This document shows, piece by piece, positions 17,334 to 26,196 of a DNA stretch of 64,000 bases. The stretch spans positions 62,001 through 126,000 of the forward strand of contig JADJZR010000008.1 in assembly GCA_016715645.1 (NCBI GenBank), in the 5' to 3' direction. Position 1 is the first letter of the stretch; each line of letters begins with the position of its first letter. The position numbers were made by a program, and so were the translations under genes. This stretch comes from Elusimicrobiota bacterium (GTDB lineage Bacteria > Elusimicrobiota > Elusimicrobia > FEN-1173). The notes beneath the pieces are model-generated. The model did no database searches. It worked only from the letters and a program-made list of their open reading frames with translations, and was not told where the DNA came from.

Positions 17334-18884
17334 GTGTTTCCTCATTATTTTAACCTCGGTGTTCCTTTCGCTCAAATCCTGGCAACTTACGCCACGCATA
17401 CGGCTCTTCACTATTCGGAGAGGGTGTATCGCTACGAGACACTAAGTCAATGGATGGATTCTCTTTGTGCATTGTTGTTAGTCCGTGGGGTGAAAAAGGG
17501 AGATGTCATTGCCATCGCCCATACCAAACAGCCCCTGGCCTACGCATTAATGCTGGCCGGGATTCGGTTAGGGGTGACTTACGTTATCATCGATGTTGCG
17601 TCCCCCGCCACACGCCTCCATCGGATTCTTGATATCAGTAAACCTTCCCATCTTTTTTTCGATGACCCGGGTGACCAAAAGGCGATGTCTGATTTAGCAG
17701 AAAAGCAGGGTTGCCCCTTGTGGTTGTTGGAGGAAGCCACTTTGCCTGAGGTGACCGATGCTGATCGGACTGAGCAGCATCGTCTTTCTCGGTTGGTGGA
17801 TGGATCCTGTATCGCTTACATTATGTTTACCTCGGGATCAACCGGAGTGCCCAAAGGCGTTGCCATCACCCACCAGAACGTGCTGCACTTTATCGCCTGG
17901 GGCCAAGAACGCTTTGGTATTACCGAAAAAGATAATTTTGCGAATCTGAGTCCGATGTTCTTCGACAATTCCGTTTTTGATTTTTTTGTCGGCCTATTTT
18001 CTGGGGCGTCGCTCTCCCCTGTGCGTCGTGAAGTTCTGACGAATCCATATGAATTAGTCCCGTATGTGGGCCGGATGGGTTGCACCGTATGGTTTTCGGT
18101 TCCCTCGTTGCTCATTTATCTTATGACCATGAAGGCGCTGACGCCGGGGTCTCTGCCAGCTTTGAGAACCATCGTGTTTGGTGGGGAAGGGTATCCCAAG
18201 GTCGAGTTGAAGAAGCTCTATGATCTCTTTTCAAGGCAGGCCACACTCGTTAATGTATATGGCCCAACAGAATGCACGTGCATTTGCAGCAGCCACTCAC
18301 TGGGGGCGGACGATTTTATCGACCTAGAGGGCTTGCCAACACTGGGGTTTCTTAATCCAAACTTCGATTATCGTATCTTTGATGAACAAGGCCGGGATGC
18401 CACCCGTGGAGAGCTGTGTCTGATTGGTCCGAACGTGGGGGCCGGCTATTTCAATGATCCGGAGCTTACCGGTTCAGTTTTTCGCACCCTTATGGACTCC
18501 AATCGTTTCATGAAGCGCATGTATTGTACTGGCGATCAAGTGCGAGAGGTTAATGGAAGACTTGATTTCATTGGAAGGAAAGATAACCAAATCAAACATT
18601 TGGGCTATCGCATTGAATTGGAAGAAATTGAGTGTGCGTTGCTGAAACTGACCCACGTGCATCAGGCCGCGGTGGTCTACCACCGTGTGAATGCCGCTTA
18701 TGGAAAGCTGGTAGCTTATGTAGCTTCTTCCGAGCCATTAGACGGTGGTGATTTGCTCAAAGCACTAGCCAGGTCCCTGCCTGATTATATGGTTCCCAGC
18801 AAAGTCTTTGTGATGTCGAAATTGCCGATAAACCCAAATGGAAAAGTTGACCGTTTGACCCTGCGGGAAATGTTAGACAATTAA
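17334..18884 (+). CDS. Stand-alone amino-acid adenylation enzyme (AMP-binding, DltA-like)
   Basis: About 516 residues from GTG 17334. The frame is open further up to 17250, but that part overlaps the upstream gene. Core motifs are complete: TSGSTGVPKGVAI (A3), FDNSVFD (A4, with the Asp that holds an alpha-amino group in amino-acid-activating enzymes), NVYGPTECT (A5), GELCLIGPNVGAGY, YCTGDQ (A7), GRKDNQIKHLGYRIE (A8) and NPNGKVDR (A10, catalytic Lys). It should activate a small amino acid as the adenylate and load it on a carrier such as the one encoded at 15554. The start codon is uncertain. Confidence 0.85.
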   Translation: MFPHYFNLGVPFAQILATYATHTALHYSERVYRYETLSQWMDSLCALLLVRGVKKGDVIAIAHTKQPLAYALMLAGIRLGVTYVIIDVASPATRLHRILDISKPSHLFFDDPGDQKAMSDLAEKQGCPLWLLEEATLPEVTDADRTEQHRLSRLVDGSCIAYIMFTSGSTGVPKGVAITHQNVLHFIAWGQERFGITEKDNFANLSPMFFDNSVFDFFVGLFSGASLSPVRREVLTNPYELVPYVGRMGCTVWFSVPSLLIYLMTMKALTPGSLPALRTIVFGGEGYPKVELKKLYDLFSRQATLVNVYGPTECTCICSSHSLGADDFIDLEGLPTLGFLNPNFDYRIFDEQGRDATRGELCLIGPNVGAGYFNDPELTGSVFRTLMDSNRFMKRMYCTGDQVREVNGRLDFIGRKDNQIKHLGYRIELEEIECALLKLTHVHQAAVVYHRVNAAYGKLVAYVASSEPLDGGDLLKALARSLPDYMVPSKVFVMSKLPINPNGKVDRLTLREMLDN

Positions 18885-18917
18885 AGGGGTCGGAGGTATG
18901 GCTTTGAGGAAGTGTCC

Positions 18918-19790
18918 GTGATTGTCTGTCCCTCTTGTGGATCGACAGAAATAAACCCGCAAGTCGGGTGTGCCTGTTGCGGGTTCAAAACCATGCGTGT
19001 GGATGGTTTCCCAGCCTGGGCGACCGATCTGACAAAACGGGATGAAGGGTTTTCCGCCCAAAATTTTGAAAGGCTAGCACAGGTTGAGGCCGATTCATTT
19101 TGGTTTCGGTCCAGAAATGCGCTTATCCTGTGGGTGATTCATAAAGATGTTCACCGAATCGGGTCCTTGCTTGAGGTTGGGTGCGGCACGGGTTTTGTTC
19201 TGGCCGCTATTGCGAAAAAATTCCCGGGCGTGAGAATCGTGGGGGCCGATACCCATACAGCTGGACTGTCATTTGCTGCCCATCGTGTGCCCACTGCCGA
19301 ACTTCTCCAAATGGACGCTCGGCAACAAATTTTCGTGGACGAATTTGATGTAATAGCCGCATTCGACGTTATTGAGCACATACAGGAAGACGAAACAGTC
19401 CTTCGTAACTTCCACCGAGCGATTAAACCCGGTGGGACATGCCTGATCACAGTCCCCCAACACCCCCGGTTGTGGAGCTCAATTGACGAGGAATCGTGCC
19501 ACAAGAGGCGCTATCGCTCCAAAGAACTTCATGAAAAATTGGAATCGGCCGGTTTCCGAATTGTTCGAAGCACTTCTTTCGTCACCTTTCTATTGCCTTT
19601 TCTTTTTCTCTCAAGGATGACCACAGGAGTCATTGGTAAAAAGGTGAATGATCGGGCTCTCCATCTGAACCCGTTACTTGATATCGTTCTGGAGGCGGTC
19701 ATGTTTTTGGAACGCCAACTAATCAAACTTGGGTTTTCATTGCCCCTGGGGGGGTCACGGCTCGTGGTGGCTGTGCGAAAAGATGATTAA
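18918..19790 (+). CDS. SAM methyltransferase with N-terminal zinc ribbon
   Basis: Read from GTG 18918, since TGAGGA at 18905-18910 is then 7 bases away; the GTG at 18912 would leave only one base. The N-terminus has CPSCG...CACCG (zinc ribbon), the core LLEVGCGTGFVLAAIA (motif I, about residues 75-90) and GADTHTAG, then FDVIAAFDVIEHIQED and KPGGTCLITVPQHPRLWS. A hydrophobic segment sits at about 215-228. This layout recurs in methyltransferases of lipid-linked or glycan loci. The acceptor is unknown. Confidence 0.82.
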   Translation: MIVCPSCGSTEINPQVGCACCGFKTMRVDGFPAWATDLTKRDEGFSAQNFERLAQVEADSFWFRSRNALILWVIHKDVHRIGSLLEVGCGTGFVLAAIAKKFPGVRIVGADTHTAGLSFAAHRVPTAELLQMDARQQIFVDEFDVIAAFDVIEHIQEDETVLRNFHRAIKPGGTCLITVPQHPRLWSSIDEESCHKRRYRSKELHEKLESAGFRIVRSTSFVTFLLPFLFLSRMTTGVIGKKVNDRALHLNPLLDIVLEAVMFLERQLIKLGFSLPLGGSRLVVAVRKDD

Positions 19791-19992
19791 CCTCTCCGAA
19801 TCAGCCCGATCGCCTAGTGGCTGGACTCTGTCTGCCCGCGATGGGGTCATCCTGTTTCGCTGCTTTTCGAAATGGTTAACCAAAAGAATTCAGTTGACGG
19901 AGCACTTGCGTCCGGGAGGGTTCATTAATTCTGCTCCAATCACTGTCGACGGTAGCCCCGCTCCAACCGGGGAATCCCGGTTAATCAAATGA
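19783..19992 (+). CDS. Small hypothetical protein, 69 residues
   Basis: ATG 19783 overlaps the upstream methyltransferase by 8 bases, and the TGA overlaps the next gene's ATG (ATGA at 19989), so it fits the coupled operon exactly. The product (MINLSESARSPSGWTLSA...) has no recognisable domain. It might be a real small protein or coding remnant filling the gap. Confidence rests on gene spacing alone. Confidence 0.4.
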   Translation: MINLSESARSPSGWTLSARDGVILFRCFSKWLTKRIQLTEHLRPGGFINSAPITVDGSPAPTGESRLIK

Positions 19993-21134
19993 ATTCAGAT
20001 ATTATCCCATTCAATCGTCCATATTTGACGGGAAAGGAACTTTCCAATATTTCCCAGGCGTATTCCAATTCACAACTGGCGGGGGATGGGCCCTTTTCTC
20101 GGCGTTGCCATCAATGGCTTCAAAAACAAACAGGAAGTAAGAGCGCTTTGTTAACCCATTCGTGCACGGCAGCGCTCGAGATGGCCGCGTTGTTGCTTGA
20201 TATTTGTCCTGGTGATGAAATCATAATGCCTTCATACACTTTTGTTTCAACCGCCAACGCTTTTGTCCTTCGGGGGGGAGTCCCTGTGTTTGTCGATATT
20301 CGGTATGATACACTCAATATTAATGAGCAATTAATTGAGGTGGCCATCACATCACGAACGAAGGCCATAGTCGCCGTGCACTACGCCGGGGTGGCCTGTG
20401 AAATGGATTCAATTCTTGCTGTTGCCAAACGACATTCGGTTAGAGTCGTGGAGGATGCGGCGCAGGGAGTGATGGCGAGATACAAAGGGCGGCCCCTGGG
20501 GAGTCTTGGAGATCTTGGCGCTTACAGCTTTCATGAAACCAAGAACGTGATTTCCGGAGAAGGGGGGTGCCTGCTTGTAAATAATCCGGAATGGGTGACG
20601 CGGGCAGAAATTCTCAGACAAAAAGGGACAGACCGGAGTCGTTTCGATCGTGGAGAAGTTGATCGATATACCTGGAGGGATATGGGGTCTTCATTTCTTC
20701 CAGGTGAATTAACGGCGGCTTTCCTATGGGCTCAATTGGAAGAGGCAGATCAAATCACTCGAGAGAGAGTGAAAATTTGGCGTCGATATCAGGATCTGAC
20801 ATTAACCTGGGAAGAGAAGGGCGTGCTGCGTCGACCCGTTGTGCCGCAAGATTGTCAGCATAATGGCCACACATTTTTCGTCCTTTTGCCGGATGGCGTA
20901 GACAGGAAAATGGTTATCAAGGGGCTCTCAGATGAAAGAATCAACGCGATATTCCATTTTGTCCCTCTCCACTCATCCCCTTACGGAAAGGCTCGCGGTC
21001 GCACCAGTGGACCCATGACGAACACGGAAAATCTTTCGTTAAGGATTATTCGACTTCCCCTGTGGATCGGAATGACCAACGATCAACAAACGCGGGTTGT
21101 GGAAACTTTAGGAAACATGCTCACGCGGCGATGA
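19989..21134 (+). CDS. wecE: dTDP-4-amino-4,6-dideoxygalactose transaminase (WecE/RffA-like)
   Basis: 381 residues closely following the WecE pattern: IPFNRPYLTGKEL at 6-18, LAGDGPFSRRC at about 31-41, ALLTHSCTAALEMAALLL at about 54-71, and the Schiff-base lysine in HETKNVISGEGG at about 184-195. WecE aminates dTDP-4-keto-6-deoxyglucose to dTDP-4-amino-4,6-dideoxygalactose (thomosamine), a precursor of Fuc4NAc. No WecD/RffC-type acetyltransferase lies directly beside it, so another acyltransferase of the locus may finish the sugar. Confidence 0.87.
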   Translation: MNSDIIPFNRPYLTGKELSNISQAYSNSQLAGDGPFSRRCHQWLQKQTGSKSALLTHSCTAALEMAALLLDICPGDEIIMPSYTFVSTANAFVLRGGVPVFVDIRYDTLNINEQLIEVAITSRTKAIVAVHYAGVACEMDSILAVAKRHSVRVVEDAAQGVMARYKGRPLGSLGDLGAYSFHETKNVISGEGGCLLVNNPEWVTRAEILRQKGTDRSRFDRGEVDRYTWRDMGSSFLPGELTAAFLWAQLEEADQITRERVKIWRRYQDLTLTWEEKGVLRRPVVPQDCQHNGHTFFVLLPDGVDRKMVIKGLSDERINAIFHFVPLHSSPYGKARGRTSGPMTNTENLSLRIIRLPLWIGMTNDQQTRVVETLGNMLTRR

Positions 21135-21147
21135 GGAGGGATGAGTC

Positions 21148-21843
21148 ATGAAACAAAAAACAACCAAAGAAGTCCAATACATGGACCATTTATTACTGAA
21201 GGAGGCCCAGGGTCTGACGCCATTGGGCCTGCGGGCGAACATGACGTGGCATGAGGACCCTCGCCGGTTCATGATTGTCCTTTCCCGTTATAAATTCGTT
21301 GCAAAAATGTTGAGCGGAAAAAAGAGGGTGTTGGAAGTCGGGTGTGGGGACGCATTTGGTTCCCGCCTTCTTCTTCAGGAGGTTGGTTCTCTCTGCGCCA
21401 TTGATTTCGATCCGGTCTTTGTGGAGGACGTCAAAAACCGGATGGATAAGAATTGGGCATTTGATTGCAGGGTCCATGACATTCTTTCAGGGCCTGTGGA
21501 GAAAGAGGCTTTTGACGCCGCCTATGCGCTTGACATCATTGAACATATTCCAAAGACAGAAGAGCAACGCTTCATGACCAATATAACGAGATCATTAAAA
21601 AACGACGGAGTTTTAATTCTTGGAACACCCTCTGTGCAGTCCCAAATCTATGCCTCCAAATGGAGTCGTGAAGGGCACATCAATTGTAAGGATCACAAGG
21701 AACTGAAGGAATTAGTTCTGGGTTATTTTGAGAACGTTTTTCTTTTTTCAATGAACGATGAAGTGGTCCACACGGGTTTTTCCCCCATGGCCCATTATCT
21801 CTTTGTCATTGCTTGCGGAAAAAAACCTGAAAGAAATTTCTAA
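21148..21843 (+). CDS. Class I SAM-dependent methyltransferase
   Basis: 231 residues with VLEVGCGDAFGSRLL (motif I, about 64-78), the acidic beta-2 end in AIDFDP, AYALDIIEHIP and LKNDGVLILGTPS. The family, which keeps the opening MDHLLLKEAQGLTPLGLRANMTWH-like region, is frequent in surface-glycan loci. It starts 14 bases after wecE with a GAGG-type site and precedes a TIGR04372-type glycosyltransferase. Confidence 0.82.
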   Translation: MKQKTTKEVQYMDHLLLKEAQGLTPLGLRANMTWHEDPRRFMIVLSRYKFVAKMLSGKKRVLEVGCGDAFGSRLLLQEVGSLCAIDFDPVFVEDVKNRMDKNWAFDCRVHDILSGPVEKEAFDAAYALDIIEHIPKTEEQRFMTNITRSLKNDGVLILGTPSVQSQIYASKWSREGHINCKDHKELKELVLGYFENVFLFSMNDEVVHTGFSPMAHYLFVIACGKKPERNF

Positions 21844-21867
21844 AAGCCGAAAGGTTTTAAGGGCAAA

Positions 21868-23118
21868 ATGACCCGTGGTATGGATTTTTTTGTTAACCAA
21901 TTCAACCAAATTCGGAAAGGAGGTCGGCCAGCCTTTTTTCAAAGGATCTGGAACCTCACCGGCCTGCTACTAGCCGTCGTCCCGGTTGTATTGATTCGAC
22001 TCCTCCGGCCGTTTGTTTTAATCCGACTGGGAAGGCTGGAAAGCAGGCGAATAGGACATTTCATCTCGGACCCTGAATTTTATCTTTCCGAGAAAGAGTG
22101 TGGAATGCAGCCTCTCCGGACCATTGACATATTTTGTTACGCGGCATGGATATGCAATAAACAGATTAAGAAAATGTGTGATCGCGCTCTTCACACGACA
22201 AGGGTATTTCGACATATGTACCGAGTCAACCAACTATTGCCGGGTGGAAAACCCCACACGATTTCCATCATCACGGCGGAGCGGCACAACAGTCGGGATG
22301 TTCTTGGTCTTTTGCGTAAAACCCCAGTGCACTTAAAGTTAACCGCCCAAGAGGAAAAGCGTGGGATGCGTGAACTTCAAGCTTTTGGAGTCCCAGAGGG
22401 GGGCCCTTTTGTTTGTTTTCATGCTCGGGATTCGGTCTACCTGAACACCGTCATGCCGGGGTTTGATTTTAGTTATCATGATTATCGGGACAGCGAGATA
22501 TTAAACTACTTACAAGCCGCGGAAGAGCTGACTCGCAGGGGCTATTTCGTCTTTAGAATGGGGGCCCACATTGGGAAAAAGCTCCCGACTGGAAATCCAA
22601 TGATTATTGACTATGCCAGTCATTGGCGAACAGACTTTATGGATATTTATCTCGCCGCGAAATGTCGTTTCTTCTTGGGCTGTAGCTCGGGAATAGATTT
22701 TGTTGCAACTATCTATCGGCGACCAATCGCCTACGTTAATGTTCTCCCTTTCGAGTTAGTTCCAAGTTGGGGTCCCGAGGATTTGTTTATCCCTAAAAAG
22801 TTGCGGTTGATTCGCGAAAACCGATTCATGAGTTTTCAAGAAATACTGACATCTGGCGCCGGCAAATTCAGTTCTACGCAGGATTATTCCAGGCGGGGGA
22901 TCCAAGTGGTTGAAAACTCCCCAAATGAAATTGCCGACTTGACAACCGAAATGGATGAAAGACTAAAGGGAACATGGAATATTTTGGAAGAGGATAAAGA
23001 ATTGCAAAAGCGATTTTGGTCTCTTTTTAAATTCAGCAAAGTTCATGGAGAGATCTTGTCCCCTGTGGGCGCTGTCTTCTTGCGACAAAACCGCCAACTT
23101 CTCGAGTCGAACCCATGA
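21868..23118 (+). CDS. TIGR04372-type putative glycosyltransferase
   Basis: 416 residues. A hydrophobic segment at about 28-48 (GLLLAVVPVVLIRLLRPFVL) precedes a GT-B-like domain with the family's signature stretches FVCFHARDSVYL (about 188-199), DFSYHDYRDSEI, RGYFVFRMGAH and FLGCSSGIDFVAT. The acceptor and donor are not known. It shares an ATGA overlap with pseC, so it may act on the nonulosonate-containing glycan. Family identification is from memory of conserved motifs. Confidence 0.75.
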   Translation: MTRGMDFFVNQFNQIRKGGRPAFFQRIWNLTGLLLAVVPVVLIRLLRPFVLIRLGRLESRRIGHFISDPEFYLSEKECGMQPLRTIDIFCYAAWICNKQIKKMCDRALHTTRVFRHMYRVNQLLPGGKPHTISIITAERHNSRDVLGLLRKTPVHLKLTAQEEKRGMRELQAFGVPEGGPFVCFHARDSVYLNTVMPGFDFSYHDYRDSEILNYLQAAEELTRRGYFVFRMGAHIGKKLPTGNPMIIDYASHWRTDFMDIYLAAKCRFFLGCSSGIDFVATIYRRPIAYVNVLPFELVPSWGPEDLFIPKKLRLIRENRFMSFQEILTSGAGKFSSTQDYSRRGIQVVENSPNEIADLTTEMDERLKGTWNILEEDKELQKRFWSLFKFSKVHGEILSPVGAVFLRQNRQLLESNP

Positions 23119-24287
23119 CGGTAATCCCATATGCGCGCCAAAGGATCGAGGAAGAGGATATCTCCTCTGTGGTTGCAACACTTCGTTCCGACTTTCTTAC
23201 GACAGGTCCCCGTGTGGAGGAGTTCGAAAACGCCTTAAAAGGCCCCACAGGATCACCTTTTGTGGTCGTGGTTTCATCGGGAACGGCTGCCCTGCACCTG
23301 GCGCTTTTGGCCGGAGGTATTGGTCCAGGGGATGAGGTGTTGGTGCCCACTCTCTCTTTCGCGGCCACAGCGAATGCGGTTTGCTATGTCGGTGCTCGTC
23401 CAGTCTTTGTGGATTGCCTAAAGGGGGAATTCCTTATGGACCCTGAGGACGCCGATCGGAAAATAACCCCTCGAACACGGGCCATCATCCCCGTTCATTT
23501 TGCGGGTCACCCAGCCCCCATGGGGGATATTAATGTCCTTGCCTCCCGCCACAGATTAACCGTAATTGAGGATGGCGCTCATGCTTTAGGAGCCCAATGG
23601 CATGGGCACCCCGTGGGTTCACTTTCTCCTTTCACCATCTTTAGTTTCCATCCGGTCAAACATATTACAACCGGAGAGGGGGGGGCGGTGGCTGTTTCCG
23701 ATGTGACGTTAATGAAACGTCTCAAACAGCTTCGCCACCACGGGATTGACCTTGACTCTATCACCCGCAATGTCCAAAAGCGGTGGGAATACGATATGGT
23801 GGAGTTGGGATATAATTATCGCCTGTCAGACATCCAGTGTGCACTCGGAGTATCCCAGTTGAAGAAACTTCCCAAAATATTAAAAGCGCGAAAACGGTTG
23901 GCTGACCGATATGACCGACTCTTGCAGGGTTGTCACGGATTAATATTGCCTCCACGTCCAGACCCATTGTCAACTCACGCGTGGCATCTGTATGTCGTTC
24001 GAATTGTGGGCCCATTTAATAACGGAGGTGAAAAAAGAGATAGAATTTTCAACGAATTGCGATTCCATGGAATTCAAACGAACGTTCATTACAAACCGAT
24101 TCATCTGCATTCTTATTATGGTCGTTTGGGTTGGAAGATGGGTGATTGCCCAGAAGCCGAGCGCATTTTTCCCCAACTATTGACGCTTCCTCTCTATTGG
24201 GGGATGACAGAACAGCAGCAAGACGAGGTGGTTGATCATTTCCTTAAAGCGATGAATGAGGATGTTCCAAGGGAGAAACACTCATGA
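23115..24287 (+). CDS. pseC: PseC-like UDP-4-keto-amino-sugar transaminase
   Basis: 390 residues beginning IPYARQRIEEEDISSVV and SDFLTTGPRVEEFE, as in PseC. PLP fold: SSGTAALHLALLA at about 54-66, VPTLSFAATANAV, IEDGAHALGA, and Schiff-base lysine in FHPVKHITTGEGG at about 178-190. PseC aminates the UDP-4-keto-6-deoxy-L-AltNAc made by PseB. It is embedded by 4-base overlaps between a glycosyltransferase and pseB. Substrate assignment follows from the adjacent pseB, F, G, H, I homologues. Confidence 0.9.
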   Translation: MTVIPYARQRIEEEDISSVVATLRSDFLTTGPRVEEFENALKGPTGSPFVVVVSSGTAALHLALLAGGIGPGDEVLVPTLSFAATANAVCYVGARPVFVDCLKGEFLMDPEDADRKITPRTRAIIPVHFAGHPAPMGDINVLASRHRLTVIEDGAHALGAQWHGHPVGSLSPFTIFSFHPVKHITTGEGGAVAVSDVTLMKRLKQLRHHGIDLDSITRNVQKRWEYDMVELGYNYRLSDIQCALGVSQLKKLPKILKARKRLADRYDRLLQGCHGLILPPRPDPLSTHAWHLYVVRIVGPFNNGGEKRDRIFNELRFHGIQTNVHYKPIHLHSYYGRLGWKMGDCPEAERIFPQLLTLPLYWGMTEQQQDEVVDHFLKAMNEDVPREKHS

Positions 24288-25282
24288 ATTTAAAAGGGCA
24301 AACAATTTTAGTGACGGGGGGGACCGGTTCTTTCGGGAGGAGGTTTGTGGCTGAGGTTCTCAATAAACATTGCCCCAAAAAACTGATCGTTTTTAGTCGA
24401 GACGAATTAAAGCAATTTGAGATGCGCCAGACATTTGGCGATAACTCCATCCTTCGTTTTTTTCTCGGGGACGTGAGAGACAAGGAACGTCTTCATCGGG
24501 CCTTGGATGGAGTTGATATCGTTGTTCATGCCGCGGCGTTGAAACAGGTCCCCACCCTTGAATACAATCCGTTTGAGGCCGTTAAGACGAATGTGCTAGG
24601 TGCCGAAAACCTCATCAACGAAGCGATAGATCAGAAAGTAAAAAAAGTTATTGCTCTCAGTACCGACAAGGCGGCAAACCCTGTCAACCTTTATGGAGCT
24701 ACTAAACTGTGCGCCGAAAAATTATTTGTTTCAGGGAATTCTTATGCGGGAAAAACACCCACCCGTTTCAGCGTTGTTCGCTATGGAAATGTGGCCGGAA
24801 GTCGGGGAAGCGTTATCCCCTATTTTATTGAGAGGAGAAAAGAAGGTGTCTTGCCCTTAACTGACATTCGTATGACACGTTTTTGGATCACGTTAACGGA
24901 AGCGGTTAATTTGGTCCATTCCGCTCTCGATCACATGCGCGGGGGTGAGATCTTTGTGCCGAAAATTCCAAGTGTTCGAATTCTTGACTTGGCTAAAGCC
25001 ATCGCTCCTAAGGCGCGCATCAATATCATTGGGATTCGTCCTGGGGAAAAATTACATGAAACTCTAATCACATCAGACGAATCCGTGCACACGCTGGAAT
25101 TTTCTCGTTTCTATGTTATTTCCCCGGCTATGTCATTCTGGGGAAGACAAAAGCCTCTGCGCGGGGGCCGCCGATTTCCCCCAGGTCTTTCTTTTTCAAG
25201 TGACAACAACCCGGAGTGGTTAAGCCGAACGAGGTTGCAATCTGCGGTGGATGCGATCTCTAAAGGGCAAAGTATCTATTGA
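24284..25282 (+). CDS. pseB: PseB-like UDP-GlcNAc 4,6-dehydratase (5-inverting)
   Basis: 332 residues. Rossmann motif VTGGTGSFGRRFV at 9-21, FSRDELKQFEM, FFLGDVRDKERL, VVHAAALKQVPTLEYNP, NVLGAENLI, and catalytic STDKAANPVNLYGATKLCAEK (Asp, Lys, Tyr, Lys) at about 125-145. These are diagnostic of the inverting dehydratase that starts pseudaminic acid synthesis. ATGA overlap with pseC; one-base overlap with the aldo/keto reductase. Confidence 0.93.
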   Translation: MNLKGQTILVTGGTGSFGRRFVAEVLNKHCPKKLIVFSRDELKQFEMRQTFGDNSILRFFLGDVRDKERLHRALDGVDIVVHAAALKQVPTLEYNPFEAVKTNVLGAENLINEAIDQKVKKVIALSTDKAANPVNLYGATKLCAEKLFVSGNSYAGKTPTRFSVVRYGNVAGSRGSVIPYFIERRKEGVLPLTDIRMTRFWITLTEAVNLVHSALDHMRGGEIFVPKIPSVRILDLAKAIAPKARINIIGIRPGEKLHETLITSDESVHTLEFSRFYVISPAMSFWGRQKPLRGGRRFPPGLSFSSDNNPEWLSRTRLQSAVDAISKGQSIY

Positions 25283-26196
25283 TGAACGCATTCCCCCCGG
25301 TTCTGAAACGGTTAGCGTTAGGGGGGGCCCAATGGGGGGCCCACGCCTATGGAATTGCCAACACTCAGGGGGTTTTAAGGGAAAAGGATGCGGAGGGGAT
25401 CATTAATTACGCGGTGGAAAGAGGGATTCGGTCGTTTGACACGGCTTCCTCTTACGACACAAGTGAGTGTGTGATCGGACGAGCTTTGGCTGATTGTCCC
25501 GCAGCAAGAATTGTGACCAAGACCCCCGTTTTTCACTCAAAGGTTGTTCGATCGGAACATGTCGAGGTCCTTATAAAGGCGTTTGAGGACTCATTGGAAC
25601 ATCTCAAAGTTAGCCAAGTGTATGGACTTTTGATTCATCACAGCGGGGACCTTCTTGTTCCGGGTGGCCATCTCCTTTTTGATGCCATGAAAACGCTAAA
25701 AGATTTAAAACGTGTTTCTAAAATTGGTGTTTCGGTTTATACCGCAGAGCAAGCTCACGCCGTTCTGGCGAAGTTTCCCGTGGAAATCATCCAGCTCCCC
25801 ATGAATGTTTTGGATCAACGATTCCTTTCTGAGGAGTGGTTGTGGGCCCTCGCCTCGAGGGGGGAGTTAGAGATCCACGCACGTTCCATATTTTTGCAGG
25901 GAGCCTTACTCATGTCCCCTCAAACCATTCCAAACAGGATTCGGTTTCTGGCCGATCCCATTGAGAAGTTTCGAAAGACAGCTCTTGAAATAAATTTAAG
26001 TCCATTGCAGGGCGCTCTGCATTTTGTTCTCCAACAGAAAGCCTTGACTCAAGTGATCGTGGGAGTGCATTCCTGCGAAGAACTTCAACAAATCCTATCT
26101 GCGACCCAAGATTGTTCTCTTCATTCCATTGACTGGACTGGGTGTGCCATAGATGACCCGGATTTTATTGATCCATCCCGGTGGAAGCCAGTATGA
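25282..26196 (+). CDS. Aldo/keto reductase in the pseudaminic-acid block
   Basis: 304 residues from ATG 25282 (TGATG overlap; the TTG at 25279 is less likely). AKR pattern: RLALGGAQWG at the start, FDTASSYDTSE with the catalytic Asp/Tyr at about 53-63, IVTKTPVFH with the Lys, LLIHHSG with the His, and IGVSVYTAEQA. Aldo/keto reductases appear in some nonulosonate and lipoprotein-sugar loci but are not part of the standard Pse pathway. It may make an altered acyl group or reduce a sugar intermediate. Confidence 0.85.
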   Translation: MNAFPPVLKRLALGGAQWGAHAYGIANTQGVLREKDAEGIINYAVERGIRSFDTASSYDTSECVIGRALADCPAARIVTKTPVFHSKVVRSEHVEVLIKAFEDSLEHLKVSQVYGLLIHHSGDLLVPGGHLLFDAMKTLKDLKRVSKIGVSVYTAEQAHAVLAKFPVEIIQLPMNVLDQRFLSEEWLWALASRGELEIHARSIFLQGALLMSPQTIPNRIRFLADPIEKFRKTALEINLSPLQGALHFVLQQKALTQVIVGVHSCEELQQILSATQDCSLHSIDWTGCAIDDPDFIDPSRWKPV

